This document shows positions 1 through 12,611 of a stretch of DNA of 64,000 bases, in pieces (position 1 is the first letter of the stretch; the number at the start of each line of letters is the position of its first letter). Origin of the DNA: Pilatotrama ljubarskyi (Eukaryota > Basidiomycota > Agaricomycetes > Polyporales > Polyporaceae); NCBI GenBank assembly GCA_022385805.1, contig MU277719.1:1-64000 (forward strand), in the 5' to 3' direction. The notes beneath the pieces are model-generated. The model was not told where the DNA came from and made no database searches. It saw nothing but the letters and a program-made list of their open reading frames with translations. Both the position numbers and the translations under genes were made by a program.

Positions 1-1867
1 CCTCAGCCTCCCACCATTGCCCTAAGCGCCCCAAATAAGCGCGCAAATTTGGCTCGAAATATTGGCCAACCCCAAAAACGCGTGGGAAAAACTTCAGAGG
101 TGTGTTTTTGGATGTTTCGACCTCCCTGAGCATGATTCCGAAGTCAGAATTGCCAAAATAAATTCCGTTCAAGCGCTAGCCCACTTGTGGGGACCGGCAA
201 CGCCTGCAGGGCTCCTTCTGTTTGTATTTATTTGGATTTTGAGCAAGCGCCCAGGAGAAGTGGTAGCAGGAAGTTAATGACAAGTATCGACGACACGGTG
301 CCCGCGGTGTCATGAAAAAATGTCAAATAGACACTAGGGGTAGGGGAGAAGAAGTTGGTGATTCTAAATTTTCCGCGCGCGTGCAGTTTGGGCGCGAAAC
401 AGCTGTACACAGACCCATAGGGACCCCCGAAAAAGAAGTGTCGAAAAAATAAATTCTACATTTCAACTACATGCTGGGCGCGCATGCAATGGTTGGGTCG
501 CGCAGTCCAAAGAGGTGGTAGAGGGTGAGCAAACAGTAGGTAGAGGAGACGGGCAGGAGACCCTGCGCGCGGAGAGGCGCGTCCGCGCCACAACCGTGTC
601 TGGCATCCCTCACGTGATCGAGGAACTAAGGAGGGGCCGTCGCCCCCATAGCTACCTGAGACGACTCAGCTGCCTCCGTCCGCCCAGACAACCTGTAAAG
701 CACATCCAGCGACTGGTTAGGATGCCCAGAAATTTTTGAATGATCTAAGGAGTAGTAACTGACCTCAAACCAGGTGTCGCCCACTTGTGGGCTTAAGCCT
801 GGCAGCCCACCGGCTCGCGAGTCGTAGCACTCCGCGCTCACCTTCCGGTGATTCCCTGTGCACAGCGCGGTATCCCTAGCTAGGACGCAGCGCTCGGAAC
901 ATCAATTAAACTACACAGCTCAGGGTTGTAAATCCTTACATATTCTTTATAGTTTGTACCATTCCGCTAATCCTACCGTACGCCATACACATCTCCCATC
1001 CATCGACAATTTGCATGAAGCAGCCCGCCGCGCGCAGTCCAAATGCAAGAGAGAGCGCGATTGGACGCGACGCGACGCGCGACGCGCGCCTCATTTAGAC
1101 GCGGTGCCACCGATACCATCTTTCAAGCCGGCGTCTGATGACTAATCTCACCGCGAGCCTTGCAGGGGATTGCCAGTCCCCACCACTTGTCGACTTTGGT
1201 TGTCCGGCACTGTATACATGCCGGAGGACAGTGAACGGGATGCCATCTTGCGGGTGTTGGGAGAGCATGAGTGCAGTGCATGAGAATCATGCAGTCACAG
1301 TCGCTTTGTCACTCAGCTATCCATGCATGGCTCTTCGGTGGGAGTGCCTATGCATATGATCCGTGTGGGGTCGGCGGTCAAGTCCGTTCCAGAGAGACTA
1401 TCGCCATTTCCGACGGGATTTAAGTAGCATCCTACCGGGAAGCCTGCCCATGCTTGCTTCTATCATGCATGCCATTCATATAGCGAGATGCAGCGTTGCG
1501 TTGATGGCCGGAGCCGACCTGGGGCGAGACGTGAGGTGTGTCTTGACTGGAATTGTGGGCATCGACTGCTCTGCCTCCATCAGGATTGGCGTCGGTGGAG
1601 ATTGCACTGCAGGACGAGCGAGGACGGGCGTGTGAACTGGGCGCTCATCAGGTTTGTTCGCGCCCGTCGAGCTTCTAGACGGGACAAAGGAGCGAAGTAA
1701 GGCGCAGATTGTGCTCCTCTCCATCGCCGCAGAGCAACGTAGTCGCCATTTCCGCTCCGAGGAAGAGACCAGCAGCGCCTATCGAAAGATGCGGGCGGCC
1801 GGGGACGGCTCTTATATACGATGCTATCGGGGGACGAGGGTGTATTCATGAGCCCTGCGTTTCCAGC
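1..1867. other. Gene-free stretch, low-confidence repeat debris
   Basis: I see no exon that can be supported here; the short open frames lack family features and good splice sites. A near-palindromic 12-mer, CCCACTTGTGGG, occurs at 180-191 and again at 780-791, which could mark the remains of a small element, but no longer repeat arm was found. A GC-rich run of overlapping CGACGCG units lies near 1065-1090. Confidence 0.4.
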
Positions 1868-4159
1868 ATGGCGTCGCTGCTAACGAACCAGAGCGCAACT
1901 CCTGCCACAACCGAAGGGGCCATCCAGGCTGGCGCGACACTACCTGCTATCCCTTCCCTGGACTCCAGCTTCGGGGCGCTGCTCATCGGGACGTGCTTTG
2001 GCTTGATGTATATCTTGTGCGCCTCCGATGTTCCTCCGGTTCTGTCTGACATGCGACAGGTTGTACGGCCTAACGGTCCACCAGGCGTATCGATATTTTC
2101 GACTCTATCCAACCGACACGGTCTTTCTCAGGTCCTTGGTGAGTAGCATCGTCGAGTATGCCTGCGTAGTCAGCTGATGATTCACGCCGGACGTCAGGTC
2201 ACCTTCGCTCTGTGCGTATGCGCATGATCCTCTGGCCACTTCGATAAGCTCACCATCACACAGTTTGCTTGAGACGGCCCATTCCGTCTGCTCTATGCAC
2301 GTCATGTATGATCACGTTCCCCGCAGACCATCCTCATGCAGGAATGTCTGACTATGCCGGAAAAGATATTACTATTTGGTGACCAACTACGCCAATCCTG
2401 GCGCTCTTCTCGAGGACGTCTGGTGAGTGTTAGCTCCGCTCTCTGTCATCCTGAGGACAATGTGTCGAGACGTCATACTAGGTCTTTGAGGGTACGCATG
2501 CCCGTAGAGTATGAATGCCGCCTTGTCTGACGGGCTTCCTTGACCTGGCCTGACACAGACACTCACCTGGCTTTCGGTAAACATGGCTGCCCTAAGACCC
2601 CCGAGTCAGCATATAAGTAGCTCACCCACTTATAGGGCCTCGCCATCGTTCTTGCACAAGGGTGAGATATGGCTATCCATCGTGAGATGACAACATGATT
2701 GAGTTCCCCGCTGCCGAGTCAGCTTCTACGCTCGCAGGGTATACATGAGTAGGTTTCGAAGTACCTTCAAGAGGGTCAGAATATAACATGGCGCCTGCAG
2801 TCGGTCAAGGCTGGAGATTCTTGGTCGCTGCTGCGGTGAGTCTCTCTCTCGAGGAACGCGTCTATTAGCGCTGACGAGGTGGTTCTCAAGGTCACCCTGA
2901 TTATCATCGAACTGGGTTCGCACTCTTCTCGGAAACGTCCGATTTGCATCGGCTCACCATCGTCATACTACACAGGTTTCGTCATCGGTGGGACGTTCTG
3001 TGCGTGCTCCGAGTTCTGACGCTGATGTAGCGGGCCCGCACATCTCAGCGGCCACCGTAGAAGGGTGGGTCACGCTCGAGTTCTCTACAGCAAATGAAGA
3101 TTGACCTAAAGGCCGACGTATACTCAGATTCATCCTCGCCACGATCATCGAGTATCGTCGAGTTGCGGTAGGTTCCAAGTGCTCACTCTGCCCACCAAGA
3201 GCATAATGAACCATATGCGTGCCCATGCAGTGGCTTGTGTCCGTCGTGTACGGCATCACGGCGCCCTGCGATATCTTGCTTACCGGCAGCCTCATCTGGG
3301 TCTTGCTCAAGAAGCGAACAGGCTTCAAACGGTCAGGACGCGCAAATCTGCTGCTGTAGCGTTATGCGACTGACTGCCCACTCCAGCACGGACGCATTGA
3401 TCTCGGTGATCATAGTATACACCGTCAATACCGGTACGTCTCTGGACATATATCCGAGAAAGTCCTCACTCACGGAGCAGGATAGGTCTTGTGACGGGGT
3501 GAGCACTCGCTTGTTCACCCGCATGTTCGCAGTGTCTTACTCAAACTTTGCACGGCTTCGCCTCACAGCATCTTCAGCTTCATCACCTTCTTGTTTGTGG
3601 GTGCTTCCGTGAGAATGCAACATACTACGACTCGCTTATCTGGCCCCCAGGCCCTCATAATGCCCGACAACCTGGTCTACATCGGCATCAGCTTCTTCGG
3701 TGCTAAGCGTTCGTCGATCGTCATATCCTATGACTTTGCGTTTTTCAGCTGACGAACCTTTCGCTCCAGTATACGTGACCTCGGTCCTCGCCGTGTCCGT
3801 ACCGCCTCCGCTTCATGACAGCCTCAACCGACGCTGATTATATTCGTACAGACTGAACTCGCGCAGGGAGCTCAACGACGGCATACTGAACGGGTTCGAC
3901 TGCACCTCGTTCGATCTGGAGGAACTCCCGAAACTCCGGACGCCGAGCGCCTTTGGCGCGAGTCTCCAGTTTGGTGCTAATTCACAGGTGAGCAAGCTGC
4001 GGTACTCCGTTCTTATGTGGGATCGCTGATGGGCTGCATGATGGTGAGGCTGGTGCTGCGAAGACCGCCACGATCGACATCCACATGACTAGGGTTCGGG
4101 AGGAGACCTTCGACTTCGAGCGCAGCCTGGACGGCAGCATGCAAGAGGATTCCAAGTGA
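1868..4159 (+). CDS. DUF6534-type seven-helix membrane protein, many small exons
   Basis: Predicted plasma-membrane protein of the large agaricomycete DUF6534 family; its ligand and function are unknown. The start is the ATG at 1868. Exons joined in phase include 1868-2007, 2060-2138, 2198-2211 (14 nt), 2264-2305 and 2366-2422. Family landmarks appear in order: PSLDSSFGALLIGTCFGLM, GLTVHQAYRYFRLYPTDT, LLETAHSVCSMHV then YYYLVTNYANPG, GLAIVLAQGFYARRVYM, DILLTGSLIWVLLKKRTGFK, RTDALISVIIVYTVNTG, IFSFITFLFVGAS, and MPDNLVYIGISFFGAK followed by the conserved VLNSRRELND near the C terminus. The last exon begins TATIDIHMTR and ends in TGA at 4157-4159. The helices and the invariant RTGFKRTD loop fit the family well. 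A few middle exons between about 2600 and 3200 are assigned with less certainty. No lesion was found, so it is probably functional. Confidence 0.85.
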
Positions 4160-5018
4160 CGGACGCCGGCCCTCGACGCTTATCGATGTGCAGAGTCACG
4201 CCGGTATATTGTCAACGATTGCGGGAGCGGTCGTGCCAAGGGCGCGGTTGCAAGCTACCAAGGACCAAGGAAGACTCTTGATAGCAAAGGTGCTCAGGTA
4301 CTGCACGTGGGGCGATATAGGTCAGTGGGCAATCGAGGTCAAAATCATTGCAAGGATTCCGGTCTCGGCGTGTATGTCGTTCGAGACGGATAGTGGCGTA
4401 TCCTGCGCAGCTCTGTTGGACACCCAGGTGAGGTGCCCCGCTCCTGAGTTCCGACCAAGTGTGCGACAAGGGAGAAAACATGCCCGTATGGACTGTCACC
4501 GGGTTCCGGGTACATCTTGTACTCCGATATCCTTGAGGTATATCCGGTACAAGACCATAGGCTCCGCCCACCGTAGAGCACACCGGAACGTCTGCTAGCG
4601 CTGGGGAGACTTACTCTGGCTCAGAGCCGACGATCCATCCCGCAATCTTCCTGCAGGGGACAAGGCCTGTATGTACGACCAGCTCAGTGCCCAGCCCAGC
4701 CCACGAGTCCCCCGTCGGACGCTGACGACACCCAGAGTAGCGACCGTAAGCCAGTAGACGAGGCTGGACAGGCTTGACTATATACTAGATGCTTGACTCG
4801 AAGCTCTGGAGTATATACTGCTTGGTACTGGCGGTGCGGCGGGTGGCGCTAGGGAATGGCCACGACTTCAACTTTGCGCTGGATTACGCACCGATGTAAA
4901 TGCGTACGTTCGTGACGATACGACATGGGCGTCCCTCGCAAGACCCCTCGGACTCGAGCTCGCTCACTATGTAGTACTGCGCCTCAGAGTCAGGGAAAGT
5001 CGAAATCTCGCGCGTCGG
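4160..5018. other. Intergenic stretch between DUF6534 gene and transposon
   Basis: No coding exon, RNA gene or long repeat recognised. Overlapping open frames on both strands around 4190-4600 show no codon bias or motif. The stretch ends at the left inverted repeat of the neighbouring transposon. Confidence 0.4.
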
Positions 5019-5068
5019 CCCGGAAAATACACTGAGAGCTGATATCCCGCGATCACCGAAAATGGGCC
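5019..5068 (+). repeat. Left terminal inverted repeat
   Basis: Outer 30 nt (5019-5048) match the reverse complement of 11683-11712 with one mismatch. The following 20 nt match more loosely. The exact outer boundary is uncertain by a few bases. Confidence 0.8.
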
Positions 5069-5561
5069 CGCAGGGCCCGAAAAGTTACATGCATATCCCC
5101 GAATTGGGCCGCCGGACGGCCCAGGTTAGGTCCCCGAAAGGGTACCACTCGCCACAAGGTCGCATGCTGGCCCCCCCGAAAAGCTGTTGTCCGAGCGGTC
5201 TGGCCAGCCCCGGAGGCCGGCAGAACGTGGACCGGCCAGGCTCAACACAATCGGCCCGACAGCTTGCAGTCACAGCTGCGCAATAGCGCATGTCTACGAA
5301 ACGCTTGAAGAAGGCTTCTCCTTGGTTCAGTCACCACACTATAATCCACGTTAATCTTGCACTTCCCCGTGTTACTTACTCGCTCTAGTGTTCCTTAGTA
5401 GTCGTTACAATTGATTGTATTCCGCAGAAAACAGAGCTGAACCAAGCAATTTGACAAACCAATCAGATTGTCGTTCCCTCCACTGGTTGTCTGGCACTCC
5501 CCTCTATACATCCTCTCCTATAGCAGGCAGCGACACCCTAAGTCAACAACCTGTCACCGAC

Positions 5562-8500
5562 ATGGCTGCATTGCCTTGCCCTCCGTCTGAGCTTCTCAAT
5601 GCTTACTGTCCACGGTTGAACTTGCCTGTATCCCGTCTTCTGCAGTGGCCATACACCCCACAGCGACCCGGGACTCGCAAGTTTGCTATCCCGCCTCAGG
5701 ACTGGCTATCGAAGGACGGACCAACTGTCACTGAAGTCAATGTGGAGGGCATTCTACTTCCCCCCTCTAATGTCTGCAAAATGCTGCCCTCTCTGCTCAA
5801 AGATGCGCTCTCGCAGGGCTTCCATTCGGTGCAACATCCCATCCACCTGCAAAGCCTCCTACCGCTCTGGATCATCCCGGTGTGGAACAGTGCCGATGAG
5901 CTCCTCCGCATGCAACAGCTATGGCGCGAGAGGCTGGTTTGGATAGAGACCACAGCCGCTACGGAGAAGTGGGCGACCAACTTGGCCAAGAGCTCTAGAG
6001 ACAGTGTCCTTGCTGCGCCATGGAAGGCCGGCTTCCCTTCTCTTCAACGTGGTGCTGTCAGTGCAGCCCATCTTGCGCAGATACTACTCAGCAACAGATG
6101 GCTTGACGATGAAGTTATCGACTGCCTCGGCGACGTCTTCAGCACCGAGATGAGCTCACACATGACCCCCTCACGAACACTCATCGCGACGGCACATCTC
6201 CGTACATGCCTAGCCTACAAGGAGTCTGGCCATGCGCAGTACTATGGTGACAAGCTTACTTCTGGCGCAATTACACGACTTCTGTTGCCGTGCAACATCC
6301 GCAACATCCATTGGATCCCTGCTGAGGTCGACACGACAGCAATGACGATCAGCCTCGGTGACTCCAAACCAAGGGTCTCTCAGGATGACATACCTCCTCT
6401 TCTCCGAGACCTGCGCGACTGGCTCGGCAGGATCCTCCCTGGACACGAGTGGAAGGTTGCTATGACCACCCTCGAGACAGGATTGCAGCAGGACAGCACA
6501 TCCTGCGGCCTTGCCACGGTCAATGCCATTGAGTGTCGTATCCTTAACTCTGCACCGAGGTGGATCCCATCGGCACCTGGAAAGGCGCGTGCTCAATATT
6601 TCGTGAGGTGTATCCAAGCCGGAGAGTCTGACGCTCAGGTATGTATGAGCACTTGGCCGTGCACCTGGGCTCGGAGTGACTAACGTTCCACCTACCTCAA
6701 CTCAGGTTAGCTCTGCCCCTCCCGATGATCTCGTAGCAAGACTACCAGATGTCGACTCCGATGCAGCACCGTCAGGACATTTCGAAAAGAGGAGTAGCCT
6801 TCGAACACATACCTTAGAGTCCGGGTCCTCCGATGACTTCAGCACGTCCAACTCGGACGAGTCTGAAGGCGAGAGCACTTCGGGGGACGAAGAGCGACGA
6901 GTTCTGCTCAAGTCCTGTATGCGTCACAGTGGTGCAAAACCTCTATTCTCGACATCCAAGATCAGCGTGGATGTCAAGATGACGGTAGGTCTTGCACACA
7001 TGCAGGGCACAGACGGTTCATGCTCACCTTCGTGCTGAAACGTAGCATCGTAAGCAGGGCGCCAAACCGGCGTGGTTCCGGGATTCGTCATTTCGTAAAT
7101 TCCAGGAGAAGGTACAGAAGGACGATCACCGTGCGGACTTCAGCTGGCATGACCGGCGGGTCGTGCACTGCTCCCGATGCCTCAAGACAGTCACAATGCG
7201 CGCAGACAACAACATCGAGCGCTGGAATGAACATCGCCGCAGTCAACACTGTCGCAATGCAAAGAGCGGTCAGCAGTTCATCACGAACTTCTTCAGGATC
7301 GGCCAGTCTACCCGGACCGCAGCGACTGCCCCAAGTCTGCCCGCTCCATCCCACGCATGCCCAGGACTCAGTTACACCAGCGACTCGCGTATCCCAGCAT
7401 ACCTTGCACGTACGTCGGCTCCGTCAGGCGGTGCTCCTCGGAGAGAGGTCCTTCGCCAGCAGGTCCTGCACGACTACGCTCGAACACGCGCTCGTGGTAA
7501 GCTCTCCCTGAAGCAGATCGAGTTGCGAGTCCTCGCGCAAGAACGAGCGCAGGCACGGTGGCTCAATCACCACACGAACGGCGTGGTAACGTCTGCGAAG
7601 TGTCAGAAAAGGGGTACACTCTCATCTAGTGGGAACATCTTGCCGTGCTCAGACTGCACGAAAGTCTTGCGCTACAAGATCTTCATCAATGCCCTTCGGA
7701 AACCTGCGCCTTCAGCGAAGAATGCAAAGTTCACGCCGAAGGCATACCGAAACCCTGTTGCGGGCGAAGCATACCTGCGTCACTGCGATGTACAGGAACT
7801 CATGGAAATGGTGCGTACCTCTGTGCCTTCTGCAGATCATCAGAGCACGACGTTCATCTGCGGTTGTACTGCTATAGCCGAAGACAAAGTTTCCATGGAA
7901 GGCCTTTGCATTGCGTGGTATCCGCGGCGACTACAATGATCGTCAAGCATTCCTGGGCATCCTGGATACTGTGATGCGGGTTGAAGACTGCCTGCGAGCG
8001 GGAAAGAAGATCACGAACATCCGCTACGATGCTTCATACGATGAGATATGCACGACAATGGCATTGATATCGCCGCGAGCATATGCAACGATGCAGGCTG
8101 AGCTTGGGGGCCGCAGTCTGCGAAGCATGCGGTCAGTCATCTTGTTTACGCACTGTGCTCGCTCGAGACATGTCATGCTGAATTGTGCTACAAATACTCA
8201 CTAGTATGATTCGCACCAAGTGCGGTCAATTCAAGCCCGGAATAGACGACGCAAACTTCGATGCTGCCGCAGACTGGGCGAGAAGCCTGGGGTGGAATGG
8301 TCCGTTCATTCTCTCAGCGGATGACACAAAGGTCGTCAGTGCACTCCGATCCTACCACGATGGTCAGAACTGGTGCCTTGGAGGTGTTCACGGGACTGTA
8401 CACACCTTTTCAACATACGAGGAGCTTCTTGAGCTCGGCAAGATCGATCGTCAGCAGCTAGCAGAGAAAGTGAGCATCCAGGTATCCTTTCAAGCAATGC

Positions 8501-11455
8501 GATGACTCACAAGTAGGCCGGACGTTGTTCCATGCAGACACGGGCATGGCATTTGGTCATCCCGGTCATCGGAGTCCCGCCGAAGCTCATAGCGACGATG
8601 CCTTTGAAAAACAGTGTCAACCGCGTGGAACTACGTTCTTGGCATGACGATGTATCCGCCAAACTCGCTGCCCGTGGGCTCCATGTCATCTCGTACAACG
8701 TCGATGGCGTCGAGACTGAACGCGGTCTCACCCATGACCTGCAGCGCGAAGCCGTAGCAGCGGACAAGGTCCGCACATGGACCTTCAAGCACCCAGTCCA
8801 GGGCCGCCCCATGCTGAACCTGACCGCGCCACTACTCCAAAATGGAAAACCTTGTGTCATGTCCACAGACGGGAAACATGCAAAGAAGAATGGCCGGGGA
8901 AGTGCTACGGCTGGTGCTCGTGTCTTACCCTTGGGACGATACCTCGTCCACTACGGGCTCCTGGCATGCATCGCTGAAGGAGACAACTCACCGCTCATGA
9001 AATCCGACATCATCGGTGTCGACAAGCAGGATGACCGTGCAGCAGCTCGGTTGTTCTCCTCGGCGGTGATTGAGTACGCTTCCCGCGTCCTTCCTGACGA
9101 GCTCGGTCTGTCCATCTACCTCTTCATGATTGGGGAGATCATCGACGCTCAGCAAAATCGCACACTCACCCATGCGGAGCGGATCAAAATGCTGTGGCGA
9201 GCTCGGTTCTTCCTAGACGGATGGCGGCAGCACATCATCGACCACCCATCATATGCCCTCCACACACACTTCATCTCCCGAGAGCTGTACGACATCCTCT
9301 CAATCTTCATCAATGCTATGCTGCTGCTCATCCTGACTCACCGTGACTATTTCCCGGATGTGCCGCTCCTGCTTTGGCTGAACTCGACAGAGGTGTGCGA
9401 GCACTTCTTCGGATGCGCCCGGAAAATCCAGAAGGACTTCACCTTCGTCGAGTGGCTCTTGATGATCCCAAAGGTCGTCGTGCTGATGGCCGGCGAGCTG
9501 AAGAGCAAGATGAAAGGCGCGCAGGAGAAGGCAGCGGCAAGTCGCCACGGATATCACCACTCGTACTTCGACTCTTGTGGCATCGACCTTGCCGTTCTAG
9601 CGACCTACCCATCAGACGAGGACATCGAGAAGCTCATACATGTTGCACATACAGAGGCGCAAGAACTCCTGGCGATCCTAGGCATCAACGTGTCAATTCT
9701 GCCCCTCGTTGACGAAGAGGGCTTCGCCCAAGCACTGGCGACGCTCTCGAGCGATCCTCAAGACGACGCTGCTGGGGTGCAAACTTTCGAAGGTTCGCCT
9801 GCTAAGCAGTTGGAGCATCTCCTGCATAAGGACAAGGATCAGTTTCTCTTTGGCGAGAACACCTTGGAGAACGATGAAGCACTGACAAATGCCGGAATCA
9901 ATGCGACTGCCACCGTGATCCAGGATCACCTGAGACTGTGAGTGGAAGGCTTGCCTGCGGCCAAACAGAGCTGATATACTAAGCCAACAGTACGGATGTG
10001 AGCGACGAGGACATAGAAGCTGCGCGTAACCCGCTGGCTTACCGTCAGCATATTGAGGATGTCCTCGACGCCGTCAAGGCGGCGCTAGCTGAGCGGAATG
10101 CTGAAGAGGCCAAGACCGCTGCCCATCCTGCTCATGAGAACGATACACGTATCGTGCCGGTACCCTCAGAGATGGACGACGGACGTACCTCGTTGCAGAC
10201 TGCCACTACTGCTGGGGACGAGACCGACGCGCATTGTCCAACCTCGCGAGAGGAGATGCAGCGACTCCTGACTCCCATTTCCTTCGGTACCGCTCGTTCC
10301 TTCAAGTTTGGGGCTCTCGTTAGTGAACGTGCGCGCCACGAAACTAGGGAGGCGACGAGCGCAATAACTTACCGCTACAACAACGCCCTCGCTACGGGTC
10401 TGCTCGACTCACTCCGTAGCTCAGGTCTCGATGAGCCGGAGCCAACTGACGACACAACGATACCAGGGGATACAAGGGAGTTGAAGGCGGCCTTGGTGTC
10501 GAAGATCACCCGTTTAATGTCGGCCGAACATGTCACAGGGGTCTCAGGGGTGAAGGACGATGGTCGAGCAGTGGCCTCAGGAGTGGAGAGGAAGACACGC
10601 TGGCAAAGCAGCAGGCTGTGTCTGGAGCCCAAGGAAGCCGAGCGACAGGTGTCAGCCGAAGCACCTGGGAACGATGCGGGTGAGATTTGTGTTATATACG
10701 GCTGGATGGGTGATTGGCTAATCACCAAACTTACTGTGACGCTGGGAGAAGCCGTAGCGAGCAAGGGAGAGCGCACGGCGCGGGCAGGCATCTACCGACA
10801 TTTAGAAGCCCGTCTACCCTTCCAACTCGCGGCCGGCGGCATGTCACACTTCTACCCGCTGCGTCGTGGCTCGTGGGTCGTTGTGTGCAAGATGGACAGG
10901 CTGTATTTGGGTCAAGGTGAGTGCTTCAGTTCTCCGAACGCTCAAGATTACCGGTAATACTGACTCACGATGTCGTCATGCGCAACAGCGAAGGTGCTCT
11001 ATGTGAAGGGGGGTGGTGTCCGCCCGACGCACAACTACGCCGACACCTGTGAAGAGATCGGGAAGCTGTCCCGCCTCGTGGTCTTGGTGTATGCTGTCCT
11101 GGGGGAGACCGTTCTTTCTCCACTCTCCGCATCACCCTCAGGAAGCCCTGCACCAGACTCCGCAACGTTCCTATACCTTCATCAGGAGAGTCTGGTAACG
11201 TCCTTGGACGCATACTGCCCTAATCCGGTGCAAAGCACGATACCTCTTCAACCTGGGTTATCTATGCTCACAGTCAGCAACAAGCTTACCAGAGCTTTTC
11301 AGCAGCTCGAGTCGCATATTGGGACAATACGTACAGCCGTCGATGGATTGTTGGCTCAGGCGCGGAAACGGAACAAGCGTGCAGGGGAGGCGGGAGAAAC
11401 AGTTGCGGGCGCTACGGAGAATGGTCCTTCGAAGTCGAAGCGATTACGGGAGTAG
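5562..11455 (+). CDS. Fused Ulp1-like protease / zinc finger / transposase-like protein
   Basis: Eight exons join in phase: 5562-6638, 6706-6984, 7055-7810, 7878-8131, 8205-8469, 8517-9937, 9991-10916 and 10989-11455. They encode 1,814 residues. The start is the first in-frame ATG. The first exon carries a C48 (Ulp1-type) cysteine protease: NRWLDDEVIDC, the catalytic His in NIHWIPAEVD, Asp in SLGDS, and the oxyanion Gln and nucleophile Cys in QQDSTSCGLAT. An acidic Ser-rich linker follows in exon 2. Exon 3 holds a zinc-binding segment, CSRCLKTVTM then WNEHRRSQHC. The transposase-like part shows candidate RNase H-fold acidic residues: Asp in FILSADDTKV, Asp in SYNVDGVETER or MSTDGKHAKK, and Glu in NSTEVCEHFFG. 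Ulp1 domains accompany several eukaryotic transposons, probably for SUMO-pathway processing. Fusion to the transposase is the inference from continuous phase. Confidence 0.8.
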
Positions 11456-11663
11456 TCCACTTCTCGCGCTGAATCTCGCTTGTACTGCATTCCTGTGGTA
11501 GCAGTCGAATGTAGAGAACCTCACAGAGCAGTACAGGCGTTATAAGGGCCAAAAAGCGGTCCTGGTCGTATGTTACATGCCCTACAGCACCGAATCCGGC
11601 GAAGCCGGCCGCAGGTTACATGTAGAACCCCGAAAACCGCCAGATCTCGCGCCCCCGAAATCG

Positions 11664-11713
11664 CCCCAAATCCGGTCATTCTGGGATATGAGCTCTCAGT
11701 GTATTTTCCGGGG
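11664..11713 (-). repeat. Right terminal inverted repeat
   Basis: Inverted copy of the left end. The 30-nt core lies at 11683-11712 with one mismatch to 5019-5048. It sits about 230 nt beyond the transposase stop codon. Confidence 0.8.
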
Positions 11714-12611
11714 TCCTGTCGGCCGCCGGCCATGGTTTCATGCAACCGCCATCATCCCCCGCGATGCCGCAGTGCTCATGCCTCCTGGCCTATGCCCCCA
11801 TCCCCCACGTTGACGATGTACTGATCTACGGCTATGGTACGTCGTTGAACCTGTACAGTCCCGGTTGAAGTGGGCTGGTGGTGTGAGGCGTTGAACTCGG
11901 CGCTAAGGCAGGATTCGACTTGGTTAAGTGCGTATCCCATTGTTCCTCCATCTCACGATAGCTACACAATGGACGTTGAGCTCCCGCCTTTGCTAACGCC
12001 CTGGTGTCAAAAGTGTGGCATAAGAAATGAAGGATGTTTCCCCAGGGACAAGGATGGCACCATAGCGACTCGATCGCGGACAATTCGATCATCATCTGGT
12101 TGGTGCACAATTGTCTCGTGGACAATGGTCGCTGTCATTTGCCGCCTTGCACACAGCGCTGCCGCCGCTTCCGATTTGTAGAAGGGCAACTTATTCCAGA
12201 ATCCGCCCCAGCCACCCACATGAGCTGTTTGCCATTGGACTTTGGACGCATCCGAGGTGCGCATCCTGAGCGCATGTGGCGGTCTGCATGGAAACCAATC
12301 CCGCTCGATCCGGTGCTCATCCGGGATGAACTTCTGGGTGCGCTGAGTTTCAGGATTGTCGTGTTTCTGATAGGTCGCCGGAGCTCGAAGGCCAGGCACC
12401 GCGCCATCTGACGCGGTTATATAGCTCGGGGGCATCCCGCCACCAGAGCCCTCTCCCACCGTGCACTTGTGCGTTCTTGGCTGCAACATACTGAGGCAGG
12501 ATCCTCTTCACACTCGTCGTCTGCTGGTCTACGCTTGAAGCTTCCTTCTACGGTCTTTCATCTTTTCATCCTACACGTTCTCTACGCTTTCCTGAACTGC
12601 TCGGACCTGCC
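11714..12611. other. Intergenic stretch, probable promoter of the Egh16-like gene at its end
   Basis: No gene or RNA recognised. Open frames on both strands between 11830 and 12490 overlap each other and show no recognisable domain. The last 150 nt are pyrimidine-rich (CTTCTACGGTCTTTCATC and similar), as in the leader of an expressed fungal gene, and directly precede the ATG at 12612. Confidence 0.4.

Larger units (their letters stand above)
5019..11713 (+). mobile_element. DNA transposon with inverted ends and fused Ulp1-transposase gene
   Basis: The element is delimited by an inverted repeat. The left arm at 5019-5048 reads CCCGGAAAATACACTGAGAG at its outer edge, and the same sequence appears in reverse orientation at 11683-11712, with 1 mismatch over the 30-nt core. 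Similarity decays inwards to roughly 50 nt. Subterminal regions on both sides carry repeated TTACATG and CCCCGAAA motifs and short GC hairpins, as expected for transposase binding. The single gene inside (5562-11455) has no visible lesion, so the copy may be autonomous. A target-site duplication could not be fixed; GTCGG occurs just outside both ends but not at symmetric distances. The element is not obviously KDZ, Plavaka or hAT, because their hallmark motifs were not seen. Confidence 0.8.

Noticed and set aside
5415..5561. Upstream extension of the transposase frame
   Set aside because: The frame is open further upstream but contains no ATG before 5562, and the recognisable protein begins right after that ATG.
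5019..11713. Assignment of the transposon to KDZ, Plavaka or hAT
   Set aside because: A Ulp1 domain made KDZ tempting, but I could not see KDZ, Plavaka (CACTA-like) or hAT dimerisation motifs in the large domain. I left the superfamily open.
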